Shown: piece after piece, positions 1 to 11,075 of the stretch
How the letters are laid out: each line of letters starts with the position of its first letter
Position numbering within the stretch: the first letter of the stretch is position 1
NCBI RefSeq assembly: GCF_905163445.1
Contig: NC_053197.1
Location: forward strand, 14,570,001 to 14,634,000
Reading direction: 5' to 3'
Source: Pararge aegeria
Taxonomy: Eukaryota; Arthropoda; Insecta; Lepidoptera; Nymphalidae
Length of the DNA stretch: 64,000 nucleotides
Position numbers and translations under genes: made by a program
The notes under the pieces: generated by a model
What the model saw: only the letters and a program-made list of their open reading frames with translations
Told to the model about the DNA's origin: nothing
The model's database searches: none

Positions 1-596
1 ATAACGCCACTTGTAACGGCCAAAAAACTTAACTGGGCACACAGGGGGGTGGTCGCAGTAGATAGTAGTCCCAAGGTAATTTTGGACGTGCAGATACACA
101 AGTTTAAACAATGTGTTTAAAGCACATTTAATAAATCGTGGTTACTATACGATCGACGAATTTCTTAACGAAAATGCTGCTTGGAAGCAGGCTACACTTT
201 CATCTCTCACCAGGTAGAAAAATTATTATATATCTTATATATATATATTTCTTGTGTGCGTGTGTATATCACTGAACTCCTCCTAAACGGCTGGACCGAT
301 TTAAATGAATTTTTTGTTATGCTTTTGGATGGCACCCTGGATGGTTTAGATTCACAAATCAGCCGGACGGATGGCGCTGGGGTCCGCTAGTATATATATA
401 TTTTTTCGTAGTAAACTGTAAAATTATGTTGAAAAAGAGCAATCTGCTGAGTATCTTGCCGGCTCTTCTCGGTGGAATCTGCCTTCCGAACCGGTGGTAC
501 AGTCACTACAAACAGACTGACTTGACGTTTCAAAAGTGCTTATAAACTGGGCCTACTTGAAATAAATGAATTTTGAATTTTGAACTGAAGACACTA
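1..596 (+). mobile_element. 3' end of a non-LTR retrotransposon, split by a Helitron-like insertion
   Basis: Positions about 95-210 still read as the C-terminal end of a retrotransposon protein (includes YYTIDEFLNENAAW). Positions about 415-596 resume the same element, with an untranslated tail ending in repeated 'gaattttgaa'. The same continuous sequence, without the interruption, is seen at 8454-8717. The intervening 225-392 segment is a separate insertion. The assignment rests on this internal comparison. The left end is cut by the window. Confidence 0.6.
231..390 (+). mobile_element. Helitron-like short element, copy A
   Basis: This segment of about 160 bp ends in 'ggtccgctag', consistent with the CTAG 3' terminus of Helitrons, and is followed by T. 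It contains 'gctggaccgatttaaatg' and 'gccggacggatggcgctg'. An inverted copy is at 50763-50930. It interrupts the LINE tail that resumes near 415. The family assignment is inferred from the terminus only. Confidence 0.5.
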
Positions 597-1015
597 CTGC
601 CCGTTTTCTGTTAATTTTCCTTAGTTACCTTGTGAGACACTTGTGGGAAGAGGAGAGGTAGTGACATATATATATTATGATCTGCCGGTACCACAAGGCT
701 TTGAATAATTATATATACTGATTATATTGAGCATAGGTATGCACCGCTTTTAATCTGTTTTCCTAGTCCTAAGGTTGCTTGGCAGAAATACTGAGCCAGT
801 ATGCTTGGATTCCATAGGATCATAGATATTTAATATCTATTATGTTATGTTATTCAATATAATAGGATTTACCTAGAAGCTTACGTTTAATATGAACATT
901 GAATTTATTGAGACAACGTCGAGTCGTCATTCCATAAGTATTCTATATTATCTATACTTCTATACCAATACTATATTAAGTATATTTATTTATTATTTAT
1001 TATTTATTAATACTA

Positions 1016-1200
1016 AATATCTCAGTGGGTAGGACTTCGACTTTACATTCGTTGGGGCGAATTCGAATCCCAGCCTCGTAACTTTTCTAAGTTATGTGCG
1101 TTTTAAGCAATTAATTAAGTTTTAAGCAATAAACCGCTGAAGCAAGTGCTGCACTTGCTTCAGCGGTGAAGGTGCGCGCAAAAGTAATGTGAAGTTTTAA
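1016..1200 (+). mobile_element. Partial tRNA-derived SINE (family A)
   Basis: It contains a B-box-like stretch ('gggcgaattcgaatcccagc') and the family body 'ttttctaagttatgtgcg'. Fuller copies lie at 10046-10335, 29451-29705 and 41101-41425. The copy carries a perfect snap-back palindrome at 1134-1166 and then loses similarity. Confidence 0.6.
1134..1166. repeat. Perfect inverted repeat, 16-bp arms, 1-bp spacer
   Basis: The arm at 1134-1149 (ccgctgaagcaagtgc) is the exact reverse complement of 1151-1166. It lies where the SINE body normally reads 'cacttgcttcaacggtga', so one arm is ancestral and the other is an inverted copy. Confidence 0.9.
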
Positions 1201-1805
1201 CCACTAGGCTAATACCGTTCGGAGGTTGTTTAACAATAAGTTATTTTAACTGCGTATACGTACGTAATTATTTGTTAACATGTTGAGTACCAGATTCGTC
1301 CTCGCTGAGTTTCTACCTCTTGTTAAATTAACGCTGCCGCCTTATGTGCTAACAACCATTTAGTACTGTGCGTAAAGTTTCTTTGTTATGTAAATTGTCA
1401 CACATAATCAACTTCTTCAAAATGTTTCTTAATGTTTTAGTCTAAACAGAGATAGTGTTTTGTCGGCTAAAATACTCTTCAAGCCGGAAAGCCATTTTTT
1501 TTTTTAAATTTTCCTATACAACTTAGCCGTTGACAGCAATCTCAATGCGGTTTATGGCAGTTATTTATTTATATTATTAGTAATCCAACAGCGTTACAAA
1601 TTATTTTGCTTAGGGGTTTATCTGCTAAAAAAATTAAATAGTTCAAACAAACTAAAAAACACGCTTGGTATAAAAAACTAAACTAATTTCTACCTTTTAT
1701 TAAGTTTATTTATAAAAGCGATTTTTTTAGTTTTTTTTGATCTATGATTTTTATTAGAGCAAAATTAATCGGTAACCAATTCACCATCAAAGAGACAATT
1801 ACAGA

Positions 1806-2134
1806 TTAAGAAATGGAATAATCTTATCAAATTAGTATATTGTCATCCGTCCTTGATATATCTTCAAAGTTTGAACGAAATCAGACCGTTTGAGGAGGGT
1901 CAAAATCAAGTCCAAAGGAGTCGGTTACAAACAAACCAACAAAGCTAATAAAAATCTTATTTTTTATATTGAAAATTGGAATAATCTTCTCAATTTAATG
2001 TATTGTCATCGGTGATCGGTCCTCGATATGTCTACAAAGTTTGAACGAAATCTGACCGTTTAAAGTGGGTCAAAATAGCGTCCAAAGAAGTCGGTTACAA
2101 ACATACAAACATACAAGTGAAGCTAATATAAAGC
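1806..2134. repeat. Diverged tandem duplication of about 150 bp
   Basis: The block at 1806-1946 is repeated at 1974-2134. Shared landmarks are 'ggaataatctt', 'tattgtcatc', 'caaagtttgaacgaaatc' and 'gtcggttacaaac'. Such sequence is typical of insect transposon ends. No coding potential was seen. Confidence 0.7.
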
Positions 2135-2594
2135 GTGTAATAAGGCCAAATCTAGATTACAAATATAAACTGTGACAATGAAGCAATAGGTGCAAGTACA
2201 ACATATACAAAACAATCAGTTACGATATTCACAACTGAATGAATGAGTGTGAGTGGGTGTGAGTGTGCGTAAGTGTGTGTGTGTTATATTAAATCCATAA
2301 CCCTAATCGGTTTCTACGCGACATCGTACCGGAACGCTTAATCGCTTAGCGGCACGTCTTCAATGCGTGCTTATATTTTGAAGCAAGAAACCGTGGGAAT
2401 CATTGCCATCATATATACTCACAGTAAAAGAACAATATAAAGATTATATAAATAAACATTGTTTTCTTCATGAACTCTGTATTAAGTGCGTAGGGCGTCA
2501 CGCATCAAATCCTTGGGGATTCCGGTCTAGTAAAGCCTTAAACGGCTTTTCCTAGCGTAGCTGCAATGGAGCCTGCGCTAGACGTTTTATTTAA

Positions 2595-4343
2595 TGTTTC
2601 GAAATATTTAAAACTAAAGTTATTTATAATATACAACGTTATAGATCTCATAGATCTTCTATTAACGTTGATATCGAACTCCTAAATAAACATTTTTCTA
2701 CTTCTGATACAATTAATAGTTCCGATAAAGAACGTACTCTTAGTATTCTTTCTTCCCACTCAACTCCTAACTTTTTACCATTTACCTTCGAGTCTTTTAC
2801 TGAATGTGATGTTAAGAAGAGCATAATATCCATTGCATCGAATGCTGTTGGTGTAGATAGCATTACCCGTAATATGATCATTCCAATTCTTGACGTTGTT
2901 TCCCCTATTCTAACCCATATCTTAAACTCTTCCATTCTCTGTAGCAAATTCCCTGAAGAATGGAAGTTTGCTCAGATTATTCCTCTACCTAAAAAAAACA
3001 ACCCTTCATCGTTTTCTGATTTTCGCCCCATTTCTATATTACCATTTCTCTCAAAAGTTCTTGAAAAACTCGTATCTCAACAACTTAGTCTCTTTCTTAA
3101 TAAGAATAACCTTCTCAGTTCTTTGCAATCTGGCTTTCGTCCTGGTCATAGTACGGCTACTGCTCTTGCTAAAGTAACTGATGATATTCGATGGGCGATG
3201 GATAACAAGCAGCTAACAATTCTTATTCTGCTTGACTTTAGCAATGCCTTTAATACAGTTGACTTTGACATCTTGCTTAGTCTTTTACGCTCTATTAACA
3301 TATCTCCATCAGTAATAGACTGGTTTCGGAGTTACCTCAATGGCCGTCGACAGCGCATTCAGATTGACGAATCCTTTTCGTCTTGGTGTGATGTAGCGGC
3401 TGGGGTACCTCAGGGTGGCGTGTTATCTCCTTTACTTTTTTCTATTTTCATTAACTCTATTACTCAAAACATCTCTTCTCTCTATCACATGTATGCAGAT
3501 GATATCCAAATATATCGCTCATCTACCCTTCAAAATCTTGGTTCTGCTATTGCAGCTATAAATAATGATATGGCTGCAATTTCTGAGTGGAGCAGGCAAT
3601 ATGGGCTAAAGGTCAATCCTGCAAAATCAAAAGCTATCGTTATTGGTAGCTCAGGAATGATCGCGAGGGTTGATTGGCTGAGCATTCCTTCTGTTATTTA
3701 TAATGGCATCGCTATTCCTTTTTGTGACTCTGTGAAAGATCTTGGTGTATACCTCGACCGGGAATTGTCATGGACAGTGCATGTCAAAGAGCTGAGTCAG
3801 AAAGTGTTTGTGGCGATGAGCTCGTTGCGAAGGCTGCAATCATTTCTTCCAATTCCGACCAAAGTTATGCTAGCACATTCTCTTTTTCTATCTATTCTCG
3901 ATTATGCGGATGCAAGCTTTCTTAATCTGACCGAGGATCAGCTTAATAAACTTGAGCGTCTTCAAAATCTGGCTATTCGGTTCATATTTGGCCTTCGCAA
4001 ATATGACCATGTTTCCGTATTTCGACAAAAACTCAAGTGGCTTCCTATTCGTCGTCGCCGGGATATGCATGTACTTTCTCTTCTGTACTGTGTGTTATTT
4101 CATCTAAATACTCCCTCGTATTTAAAAGAGAAGTTCACTTTTCTTGGTGAGCAATCTGGTGTAAGATCGTGCCGTGCGCTGACGCTGTGTATGCCTTATC
4201 ATAAGACAAAATTTTATAAGCGTTCGTTTAGCGTACGAGCTGTGGAATTGTGGAATGCGCTTCCATTGAGCATACGACGATCCAAATCACTGGCGATATT
4301 TAAAAGAGCAGTTAAGGCCCATTATATTGTTAACGACTTTTAA
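2595..4343 (+). CDS. Non-LTR retrotransposon reverse transcriptase (partial ORF2)
   Basis: RNA-directed DNA polymerase of a CR1/Jockey-type element. Counting from the first internal Met (2874), it shows FRPIS of the fingers and the catalytic motif A LLDFSNAFNTV with Asp at about residue 121. Motif B is GVPQGGVLSP (177-186), and motif C is YADD (207-210). It ends with a LINE-type C-terminus (ELWNALPLSIRRSK) and stops at 4341-4343. The frame has no internal stop for at least 580 codons, which suggests a recent insertion. The 5' apurinic-like endonuclease domain is absent and there is no genuine start codon, because the element is truncated. The clade call is from motif style, not phylogeny. Confidence 0.9.
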   Translation, partial: CFEIFKTKVIYNIQRYRSHRSSINVDIELLNKHFSTSDTINSSDKERTLSILSSHSTPNFLPFTFESFTECDVKKSIISIASNAVGVDSITRNMIIPILDVVSPILTHILNSSILCSKFPEEWKFAQIIPLPKKNNPSSFSDFRPISILPFLSKVLEKLVSQQLSLFLNKNNLLSSLQSGFRPGHSTATALAKVTDDIRWAMDNKQLTILILLDFSNAFNTVDFDILLSLLRSINISPSVIDWFRSYLNGRRQRIQIDESFSSWCDVAAGVPQGGVLSPLLFSIFINSITQNISSLYHMYADDIQIYRSSTLQNLGSAIAAINNDMAAISEWSRQYGLKVNPAKSKAIVIGSSGMIARVDWLSIPSVIYNGIAIPFCDSVKDLGVYLDRELSWTVHVKELSQKVFVAMSSLRRLQSFLPIPTKVMLAHSLFLSILDYADASFLNLTEDQLNKLERLQNLAIRFIFGLRKYDHVSVFRQKLKWLPIRRRRDMHVLSLLYCVLFHLNTPSYLKEKFTFLGEQSGVRSCRALTLCMPYHKTKFYKRSFSVRAVELWNALPLSIRRSKSLAIFKRAVKAHYIVNDF

Positions 4344-4715
4344 TAGTATGTATATATGTACTTACTCATTTATTGTATGTTAAAGTATTTAATTATGTAA
4401 GTGTTGTTATTATATATATTAGTTTATTTTTATATTTATTTATTTATTATATTATTTACTTTTTATCTATTTGTGCACACTAGTTTATGTATTGGCATGT
4501 AGTTATTTGCATGTATGTATTTTAATATTTGTACCACCAGCAGTCTATTCTCCTCTTCTTTTTTTTTTTTTTCCTAATTCTAAGGTTGCCTGGCAGAGAT
4601 CGCTATTAAGCGATAAGGCCGCCTTTTGTATTACTACTTCTTTCGATGTTTCTGTTTTTGTTACATTTTAAATGTTGTGGTATACAAATAAAGAGTTTAA
4701 TAATAATAATAATAA
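2595..4715 (+). mobile_element. 5'-truncated non-LTR retrotransposon (CR1/Jockey group)
   Basis: The reading frame is open from just after an in-frame stop at 2592-2594 through the whole reverse transcriptase. It is followed by an untranslated tail with a small stem-loop (4599-4614), the conserved string AGCGATAAGGCCGCC and a terminal (TAA)n tract at 4699-4715. The endonuclease region is missing, so the copy is 5'-truncated, as usual for LINEs. The 3' end directly abuts the end of an unrelated MITE (4716 onward). No clear target-site duplication was found. Confidence 0.85.
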
Positions 4716-5095
4716 CGTTTAACCGAATAACGAAATACTGTTGAAGTTTGCATAAGTATAGAAGTTGTCATAAGGAATCACCCTGTAAAAATATGAAATC
4801 AAAAGAAGCATATTTTTTTTTCATACAAACTAATTCAAAATATTCTTAAGTGTTTAGATAGATAGATATAGGGTTGTTATAAGTGTGGGTATTTTATCTT
4901 CAATAGAAGATAAAATACCGACACGCGCATAGTACCTACGCTACGACACAATCTAATAAAGTTACACGAATCACTTGATTTTAATTTTGCATGGGCTGTA
5001 TCTGAATTCTATCAAAAGTATAGCAGTGGTTTACTCAAAAACTATTAGCGTTTCGCTTTCACAGATAAGTCTCAGATACGGTAAATAATGTACCT
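4716..5095 (-). mobile_element. MITE family 2 copy (inverted terminal repeats ACGTGTAAnCGAAAT-like)
   Basis: About 380 bp, reverse-oriented relative to copies at 33078-33463, 56877-57222 and 57220-57640. It contains the family landmarks 'aatactgttgaa', 'gtacctacgc' and 'ctattagcgtttcg'. An internal palindrome (4888-4901 with 4906-4919) is specific to this copy. Confidence 0.6.
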
Positions 5096-5375
5096 CTTAA
5101 GGCTGTGAACTAATATTTCGGTTTTCATTTAAACGGTGTATATAAAATATAAGTTCAAAAACTGAAACCCAGCCACGGAGCGTTTTTATTTTTATATTTA
5201 AAACTCCAGCAGTTTTAGACTTAAAAATTAAAACCACGTAAAAGCTGAAAACAATTAGGTGCATAATAAAAGGTTTTAAACCCTGATTTAACAAAAGAGA
5301 TCTTATATTTAACGATTTTTTATAATAAGTTATGGTAGCGGGCTAACTTGATAGGGGTAATGATGTTATATTGAA

Positions 5376-5645
5376 CCCATACCTCTACTTGGATTTTACG
5401 CGACATAGTATCGGAACGCTAAATCGCTTGCTGGCCCGTCTTGGTCGGTATTCTTCTTCTTCTTCTTTGAGTTAATGGCTTTTTGTCGGGTCGGTATTCG
5501 TTGGGTTGTAACTAGCCACGTTCGAAGCCTACCACCAAACCATAACAGAGAATATTCAGGAATTATAAAATACCAAATTGCCACTTCCGGGATCGAACCT
5601 GGGACCTCCCACTTAAAACTACAGCCACTGCGCCAGGGGGGACGG
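5376..5645 (-). mobile_element. tRNA-derived SINE (family B), antisense
   Basis: On the minus strand the right end carries an A-box-like 'tggcgcagtggctgtag' and a B box 'aggttcgatccc'. The body follows leftwards, ending near 'tttacgcgacatagtatcgg'. Related pieces lie at 23160-23370, 25350-25490, 54800-54890 and 18000-18140. It is not a functional tRNA, because it lacks a paired acceptor stem. Confidence 0.65.
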
Positions 5646-5947
5646 CAAAATTTAAGTTCTTAAACTGTAACGTTATGGATTATCAGAACCTACATCTTTA
5701 AATAATAAATAAAGCTGAAGAGTTTGTTTGTTTGCTCGAACGCGATGATCTCAGGAACTAGTGGTCCGATTCGAAATATTATTTCAGTGTTAGATAGCCC
5801 ATTTATCGAGGAAGGCTTTGAGCTATTATATATCATCTCGCTAAGACCAACAGAAACATAGTACCATTCGATAATATATCGAAATGACAAAGTTGTTACC
5901 CTTTAGAAGTGAAAAAAAAAGTCCGCGACAGCATGTGTATATTTTAA

Positions 5948-6180
5948 ACTCAAATTCAAAATTTCTTCATTCACGTAGGCCTATCACAGGCACTTATGAT
6001 TTATGAACCGTTCATACATATTAAATATATGTTTACATAATTGTAAGGGGATGGTGATAACTTCGTTGGCCAACTTAGACCTAAAGCTACGAGGGTTCCA
6101 AACGCGCTCTGGTCTAAGAGCCCACTATCTCACTGTAAGTTAATATTAAGCTACGAACCCAAGGTTGTTTTATACCGCTA
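5948..6180 (-). mobile_element. LINE-tail repeat (family L), antisense
   Basis: It begins 'caaattcaaaatttcttc' and contains 'ggcctatcacaggcactt', a string shared with 49905-50160, 59458-59752, 31491-31564 and 60876-60969. The reverse complement resembles the + strand tails at 8650-8717 and 540-596. These are 3' ends of one non-LTR lineage. Confidence 0.6.
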
Positions 6181-6689
6181 GTTATTGATAAAGTAGGTAG
6201 TACGAATAAATTGGGTAATGTATGCACTTATGAATAACAAAACATAAATAATGCAATGGCGTCAACCTTAAAGAAGGGTGTAACAAAATATTAGCGAAGC
6301 ATTAGAAGTTATGCTGCCTCGTCAATGTAATTCCAAGAACTTCTCACAGGTGGCATTTATGCAATGACTATGGTTTCCACCGGCGACTTCGTTGTCATCA
6401 GAGTAACTGTGTCCAGAGATGTTATTATATACATATTGGATATAAGCAGGCGATACTTTGCGGAATTTCACAGTTTAAGGTCAATATAACTCTAACAAGT
6501 TTTTTTTTTCTGCATAATTTGTAATTCTGTCAGTTATATCGAAAATCATATTTTTTTTTTATGAATGTAGTTACAATTAATTGCTGGTGTCTTATGAATA
6601 AATAAATAAATAAACAAGGTTTTTTCTTTTTTTTAAATGTAGGTAGGTACTTTCGTACCAACGTCATCAAAATGCCTTGTTTGAAATTC

Positions 6690-6972
6690 TAAAACTTTAT
6701 AGTAGCATTATGATAATTAAGTTTAATGTGCTATACTCTGCGAAAAGCAGGGGAATCATTTTTAATAATTCATTGTAAAGTCATCATCTCCTGAGGATGC
6801 TCCGGTTTTGGAGCGAAACGTGCGTAGAGGGTACCCAATTACCGGAGATCAGTTTGACGTGGAGTATAAAGATTGAAGGAATTATAAATTACATCATACA
6901 GATTCTCCTGCTTTCTGCGGAGTATAGCAAATTAAGCTTTATTTTCATAATGCTTCTATAGATTTCAAAAAT
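6690..6972. mobile_element. MITE family 3, inverted terminal repeats of about 70 bp
   Basis: The left arm (6690-6762, including 'gctatactctgcgaaaagca') is matched in reverse complement by the right arm (6902-6970, including 'ctgctttctgcggagtatag'). The core has 'gaggatgctccggttttgg' and 'gagcgaaacgtgcgtagag'. Relatives lie at 24700-24965, 42920-43190 and 57655-57970. No coding capacity was seen. Confidence 0.7.
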
Positions 6973-7635
6973 TAAAGGTTAGAATTTATGGCGTTTATGA
7001 ATACTTATGGCATTTTTTTAAACTTGGTACAAAAGTACCAATTAGTTTTGAAAAAAATAGGAAAAACTTGTTTAAGTAAAAGGAAAAGCATTCAATTGAT
7101 CGTTTCTTAGAATAACATATTTCCTTAAATCCCCGCGGTCGTGTCTCAGTAGTTATAAGTAAAGTGATCAAGCTTTCTTTTAGTAACCACCTCACATTCA
7201 AAAGTGCATACATACATACAAACGTATGAACCCTAAAATCACAACACTCCTTTTTGGGCAGTCGTGTAATAAACAGTTTCATACAAAATTCAAGATCCCT
7301 TTAAAATAATTGTCGTTTCAATATTCGGTCATAAAACAGAATACAACAAAGTAAGTACTTCATATTATTATGATTTGTTTTGAGGTGACTGGTATTATTA
7401 CACCGATGTACATATCGAGATAACTGTAGTCGTTAGCTCATCGAGTTGTTAAAGTTGGGAACACACAGCCAAAACGCCACGCAAAACCTCAACCGCAAGA
7501 CCGCGATGCTACGTGTGTTGAGTCAGTATTTATTAAGATAACCGTAAACTCATCGAGTGATTAAACCCAAAAACATGCACGTCGCCATTCCATTATCATT
7601 ACAAGATTATATTAAAATGTTATTTTATATTCCGC

Positions 7636-8012
7636 TAGCGTACCCAGCCCGCTTCGCCGGGCTAGATTTTGCTTTATTTTATTTAAACAATGAACTTACA
7701 TCATTAAATTTTTAATTTAAGTCTCATAATATATTAAATCATTTATTTCTCTCCGTATTCATTCTCTTCTCGAGGGGGTGAAGATCATTATCTACACCCA
7801 TGTACACCCAACAATAGAATATCATCATAGTAAATAAAAGCTGTATTTTACAGTTCAAAAATAAGAGTGCTCCGATCGTCACCAAACTTTACAGGATTAC
7901 TCGCCAGGTCAATCCGGAGATTCCCTGAAAGTTTCATTGAAATCAGTCCAGCCGTTTCGGAGCCTATACGGCACATACCCACATACTTTCTTTACTTACT
8001 TTATAGATTACA
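7636..8012 (-). mobile_element. Helitron-like non-autonomous element
   Basis: Read on the minus strand it ends with a GC hairpin (agcccg, loop, cgggct, near 7647-7664) followed shortly by CTAG, the Helitron 3' signature. The far end holds 'gtttcattgaaatcagtcc', shared with a shorter copy at 56214-56398. An open frame inside this repeat recurs in the second copy, but it reflects shared repeat sequence and not a gene. Confidence 0.6.
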
Positions 8013-8453
8013 AGTTAGCCCTTGGATGCAATCTCCTTTGGTGGTAAATGATCATGCAGTCTAAGCATATGTAGGGCTAAACAGTTATGGAAGTTGAGTT
8101 ATGTTAAATCCATAACTCCAATAGGTTTCACAGCGCTTACCGCTGCTCCGCGCCCGCGGATTTGTTAACCCCTCAGGTTCCTCACCTCAACATGGCTAGC
8201 ATGGGCGGGAGACAATTATATCCCCAGGGAAAGGATAAAAATGAATCTTCTCCCACAGATTTATCAACTCTCAGAGCATTGGGGCACAAGTGGAAATAAT
8301 ATTCAATTAATATATATATATATATATGTGTTATAATAAACGGGGGTAAACTTCTGCTATTCCTTGTTCCCGTCCTTTAGCAGGTGGACACGTTAATTAT
8401 ATTAAAACACATATAAACAATATATTAAAACACATTCAATCAATCGTGATTAC

Positions 8454-8717
8454 TACACGATTGATGAATAAACGTCAAGGCTGCTCGGAAGCAGGCCACT
8501 CCGCTCTCATCCCTCACAAAACAGAAAAATTCTAAAGATTGTTAAACTTTAAAATGATGTTGGAAAAGAGCAATCTGTTGAGTTTCTTGCCGGCTCTTCT
8601 CGGTGGAATCTGCCTTCCGAACCGGTGGTAGAGTTCAAACAAACAGACTGACTTGACGTTTCAAAAGTGCTTATTAATTAGGCCTACTTGAAATAAATGA
8701 ATTTTGAATTTTGAATC
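8454..8717 (+). mobile_element. LINE 3' tail (uninterrupted relative of 1-596)
   Basis: It contains 'aagagcaatctgttgagttt', 'cttccgaaccggtggtag' and the terminal 'gaattttgaattttgaa'. This matches the two halves of the interrupted copy at the start of the window. Confidence 0.65.
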
Positions 8718-9219
8718 TTCCCTGTCAGGGAATATAATTTTTGTCTCCTGCCTGTGCTAGCCCTCGAGGTCGGTGTGTCATAGAGCGTGTGGTGTTGTGT
8801 GTGTGGCTATGGCATTATGCAACTCTAGATAATCAAGTGTTTAATGTAGCGCGCACTCTTCATGTTTTATCAAGGACAGTATCCTCAGTGTGAGACTACC
8901 AGTTGGCCGCGACTTTCTCCGTGAGCAATAGATAAATAACCAAGTACCTATATGTAAAAACCTTTCTCTCGTATAATATAAACATTCGCTTCAGTCTTGT
9001 TTTGGAAAAACAACATCGAAATCCTTGAAACATATTCAAGTTTGCGTTTTATACAAACTTATTATTTACGCATGAGTTTAATAAAAAATCCTTTATTTAC
9101 ATGCGAAATTAATAATAATTTTAAACCAAAATTAGATGGCAGAATGAATTTAGACGGGCTTTCCTTAACCTATCGCGCTATCACATTTCAATCAATAAAA
9201 TATAAGATTCTTTACGGTG

Positions 9220-9395
9220 AAGGGAGACATCTTGAGGAAATTTGCTTGCCTGAGAGTCATCTATTATGTTCTTAACGGCGTATGAAGTCTACGAGTCTGT
9301 CCTCGGCCAGCGTGGTGGACTAGTGTTAAACCCTTCTCATTCTGAGGAGACCCGTGCTCTCTAGTGGGCTGGCAATGCGTTGATGATGATGATGA
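9220..9395 (+). mobile_element. SINE family A, 3' part
   Basis: It contains 'cagcgtggtggactag', 'cattctgaggagacccgtgc' and a terminal (GAT)n run, the family A 3' tail. The head is missing. Confidence 0.65.
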
Positions 9396-9489
9396 TTCAT
9401 ATCCTATTCTTCCCTGCAGATGCTATCGTTAGCACTACTTAGTTCAGATTAAATTGATTTATTTTATAAATTTAAAATGCATATAAAAT

Positions 9490-9590
9490 TTTTCGGAACC
9501 GACAGGATTTGAACCTGCGACTCTCTGGCAATCGCGGCCTGAGCGCTTTCTCCGATTAAGCTACGGCTCTCCTACCGTCGATGCCGAAAT
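9490..9590 (-). mobile_element. tRNA-like SINE head (family D), antisense
   Basis: On the minus strand it reads as a tRNA-like head with 'tagcttaatcggag' (A box) and 'caggttcaaatcctg' (B box). A second copy at 43575-43660 has substitutions in the same body. Being multi-copy with an AT-rich extension, it is more likely a SINE head than a tRNA gene. Confidence 0.5.
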
Positions 9591-10045
9591 TATTATATAT
9601 GTCTTTCACATCACTCTTATAGCGACTGTAGCGTCATCTAGTAGGAAACGTTGCAGTTACGATCTACTTTTTCAAAGGTCCATATTACAACGAGACACGT
9701 TTGAAATAAGAGAATAAATTGATTTCACTACACAGATAGATGGAAAGATGACGCAATACTTCTCAATCGACTTCCAACCGAATCAGTAATATTAATTAAG
9801 TATTGTAATTTTATCAAAAGTTGTTTGAACAATTAAATAAATATTTAACTGAAGAGATAATTTGTGTCTTAGGAAACATTTGCACAAATACTGGCCACCA
9901 TATGTCCAAATATTACAACGACCGAACAATACGGTAACTAGTAGTAATGCAAACAATCAATAATAGTTACTTAATGAACCATTTTGTGTCACTATTAATC
10001 AGTTAAATTAATGAGGATTCCTTTTTATTTATCTAACTTCCATAG

Positions 10046-10335
10046 CGGTGATGGCCGAGCGGGTAGGACTTCGACTCCACTTTCGGGGGGTCGAGTTCGT
10101 ATCCCAGCACGCAACCTTTAACTTTTCTAAGTTATGTGCGTTATAACTGGCTTCAACGGTGACGGAAAACATCGTGAGGAAACCTGTATGCCTGAGAGTT
10201 CTGCATAATGTTTTCTAAGGTGTGGGTGTCCACTAATCCGCACTGGGCCAGCGTAGTGGACCCCTTTTTATTATGGGAGGTCCAGACCCGTGCCGTGTAG
10301 TGGGGTGGTAATGTGTCGATAACGAGCTGGTTTTT
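10046..10335 (+). mobile_element. Nearly full-length SINE family A
   Basis: The tRNA-like head ('gcggtgatggccgagcggg' A box, 'gagttcgtatccc' B box) is followed by the family body 'ttttctaagttatgtgcg', then 'catcgtgaggaaacctgtat' and the 'ccgtgtagtggggtggtaat' tail. Confidence 0.75.
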
Positions 10336-10499
10336 GAAATGTTAATGAGGCAATACCATACTTTACCTTAGAAAAGAGTGCAGAATGCAAACCTATAGGC
10401 AAAATTACGCTAATATCGGTTTATACGTAGCAAAGCTTATGTTACCTTACATCGGCTCATTAACTGTGATGATCTAGAACGAATTTCGCAAATATAGCT

Positions 10500-10766
10500 T
10501 GCACCCGGAGTCCAAGACCGTGGGTTCGATTCCAAAAACTGTAAAATCGTTAAACCAAAAATGGTTTCGTGTGTTGAACATGAATGTTTTTCATTATGTG
10601 GGTATTTATCTGTATATTATAAGTTTTTATGTATAGGTATTATTCATAAAAACTTTCAGCAGTCATCTAAATACCCGATAACACAATATTAAGCCAAGCT
10701 AGTTATTTTATAAATTAATGTAAATATACTACGACAGTACACACATCGCCATCCAGCCCCAAAGTA
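10500..10766 (+). mobile_element. SINE family C fragment with an inverted end
   Basis: It contains the B-box 'gtgggttcgattcc' and 'catgaatgtttttcattatg' in + orientation. The final piece, 10713-10766 ('cacatcgccatccagcccc'), is the same family's tail in reverse orientation. Intact copies lie at 20126-20385 and 28238-28460. Confidence 0.6.
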
Positions 10767-11075
10767 AGTCGGTTTAAGGCGAGGGTGGAACTAGAACTGT
10801 TTGATCTAGTTCCCCCCTCGCCTTTTTACCATCGAATCGCGATGCACCGTAAGGATCTGCATCCCTACGTGGTCGATATACCGCGGACGCGTACGAAGCG
10901 CTTCGCATCTTCGTTTGTGATCCGCACCGCTAGTATCTGGAATGCCCTTCCAGCTTCCATTTTCCCCAGTACCTACAATATGAGTACCTTCAAATAAAGA
11001 GTGAATAGGCATCTTCTAGGCAAACGAGCTCCACCTTAGGCTGCATCATCGCTTACCATCAGGTCATTAAAAAAA
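10767..11075 (+). pseudogene. Reverse transcriptase C-terminal remnant (non-LTR element)
   Basis: The frame at 10785-10997 encodes a LINE-type C-terminus (RTASIWNALPASIFPS, then YNMSTFK), interrupted by a stop at 10995-10997. The frame beyond still reads as RVNRHLLGKRAPP. An A-run at 11068-11076 marks the 3' end. It sits about 90 bp before the first FucT6 coding exon and is unrelated to it. Confidence 0.7.

Noticed and set aside
7867..8064. Open frame whose peptide recurs at 56255-56515
   Set aside because: The shared peptide comes from shared Helitron-like repeat sequence; there is no start context or conserved domain.
9494..9572. Possible tRNA gene (minus strand), also 43580-43655
   Set aside because: Box A and B are present, but two diverged copies share the same extension and the acceptor stem does not pair convincingly; treated as SINE heads.
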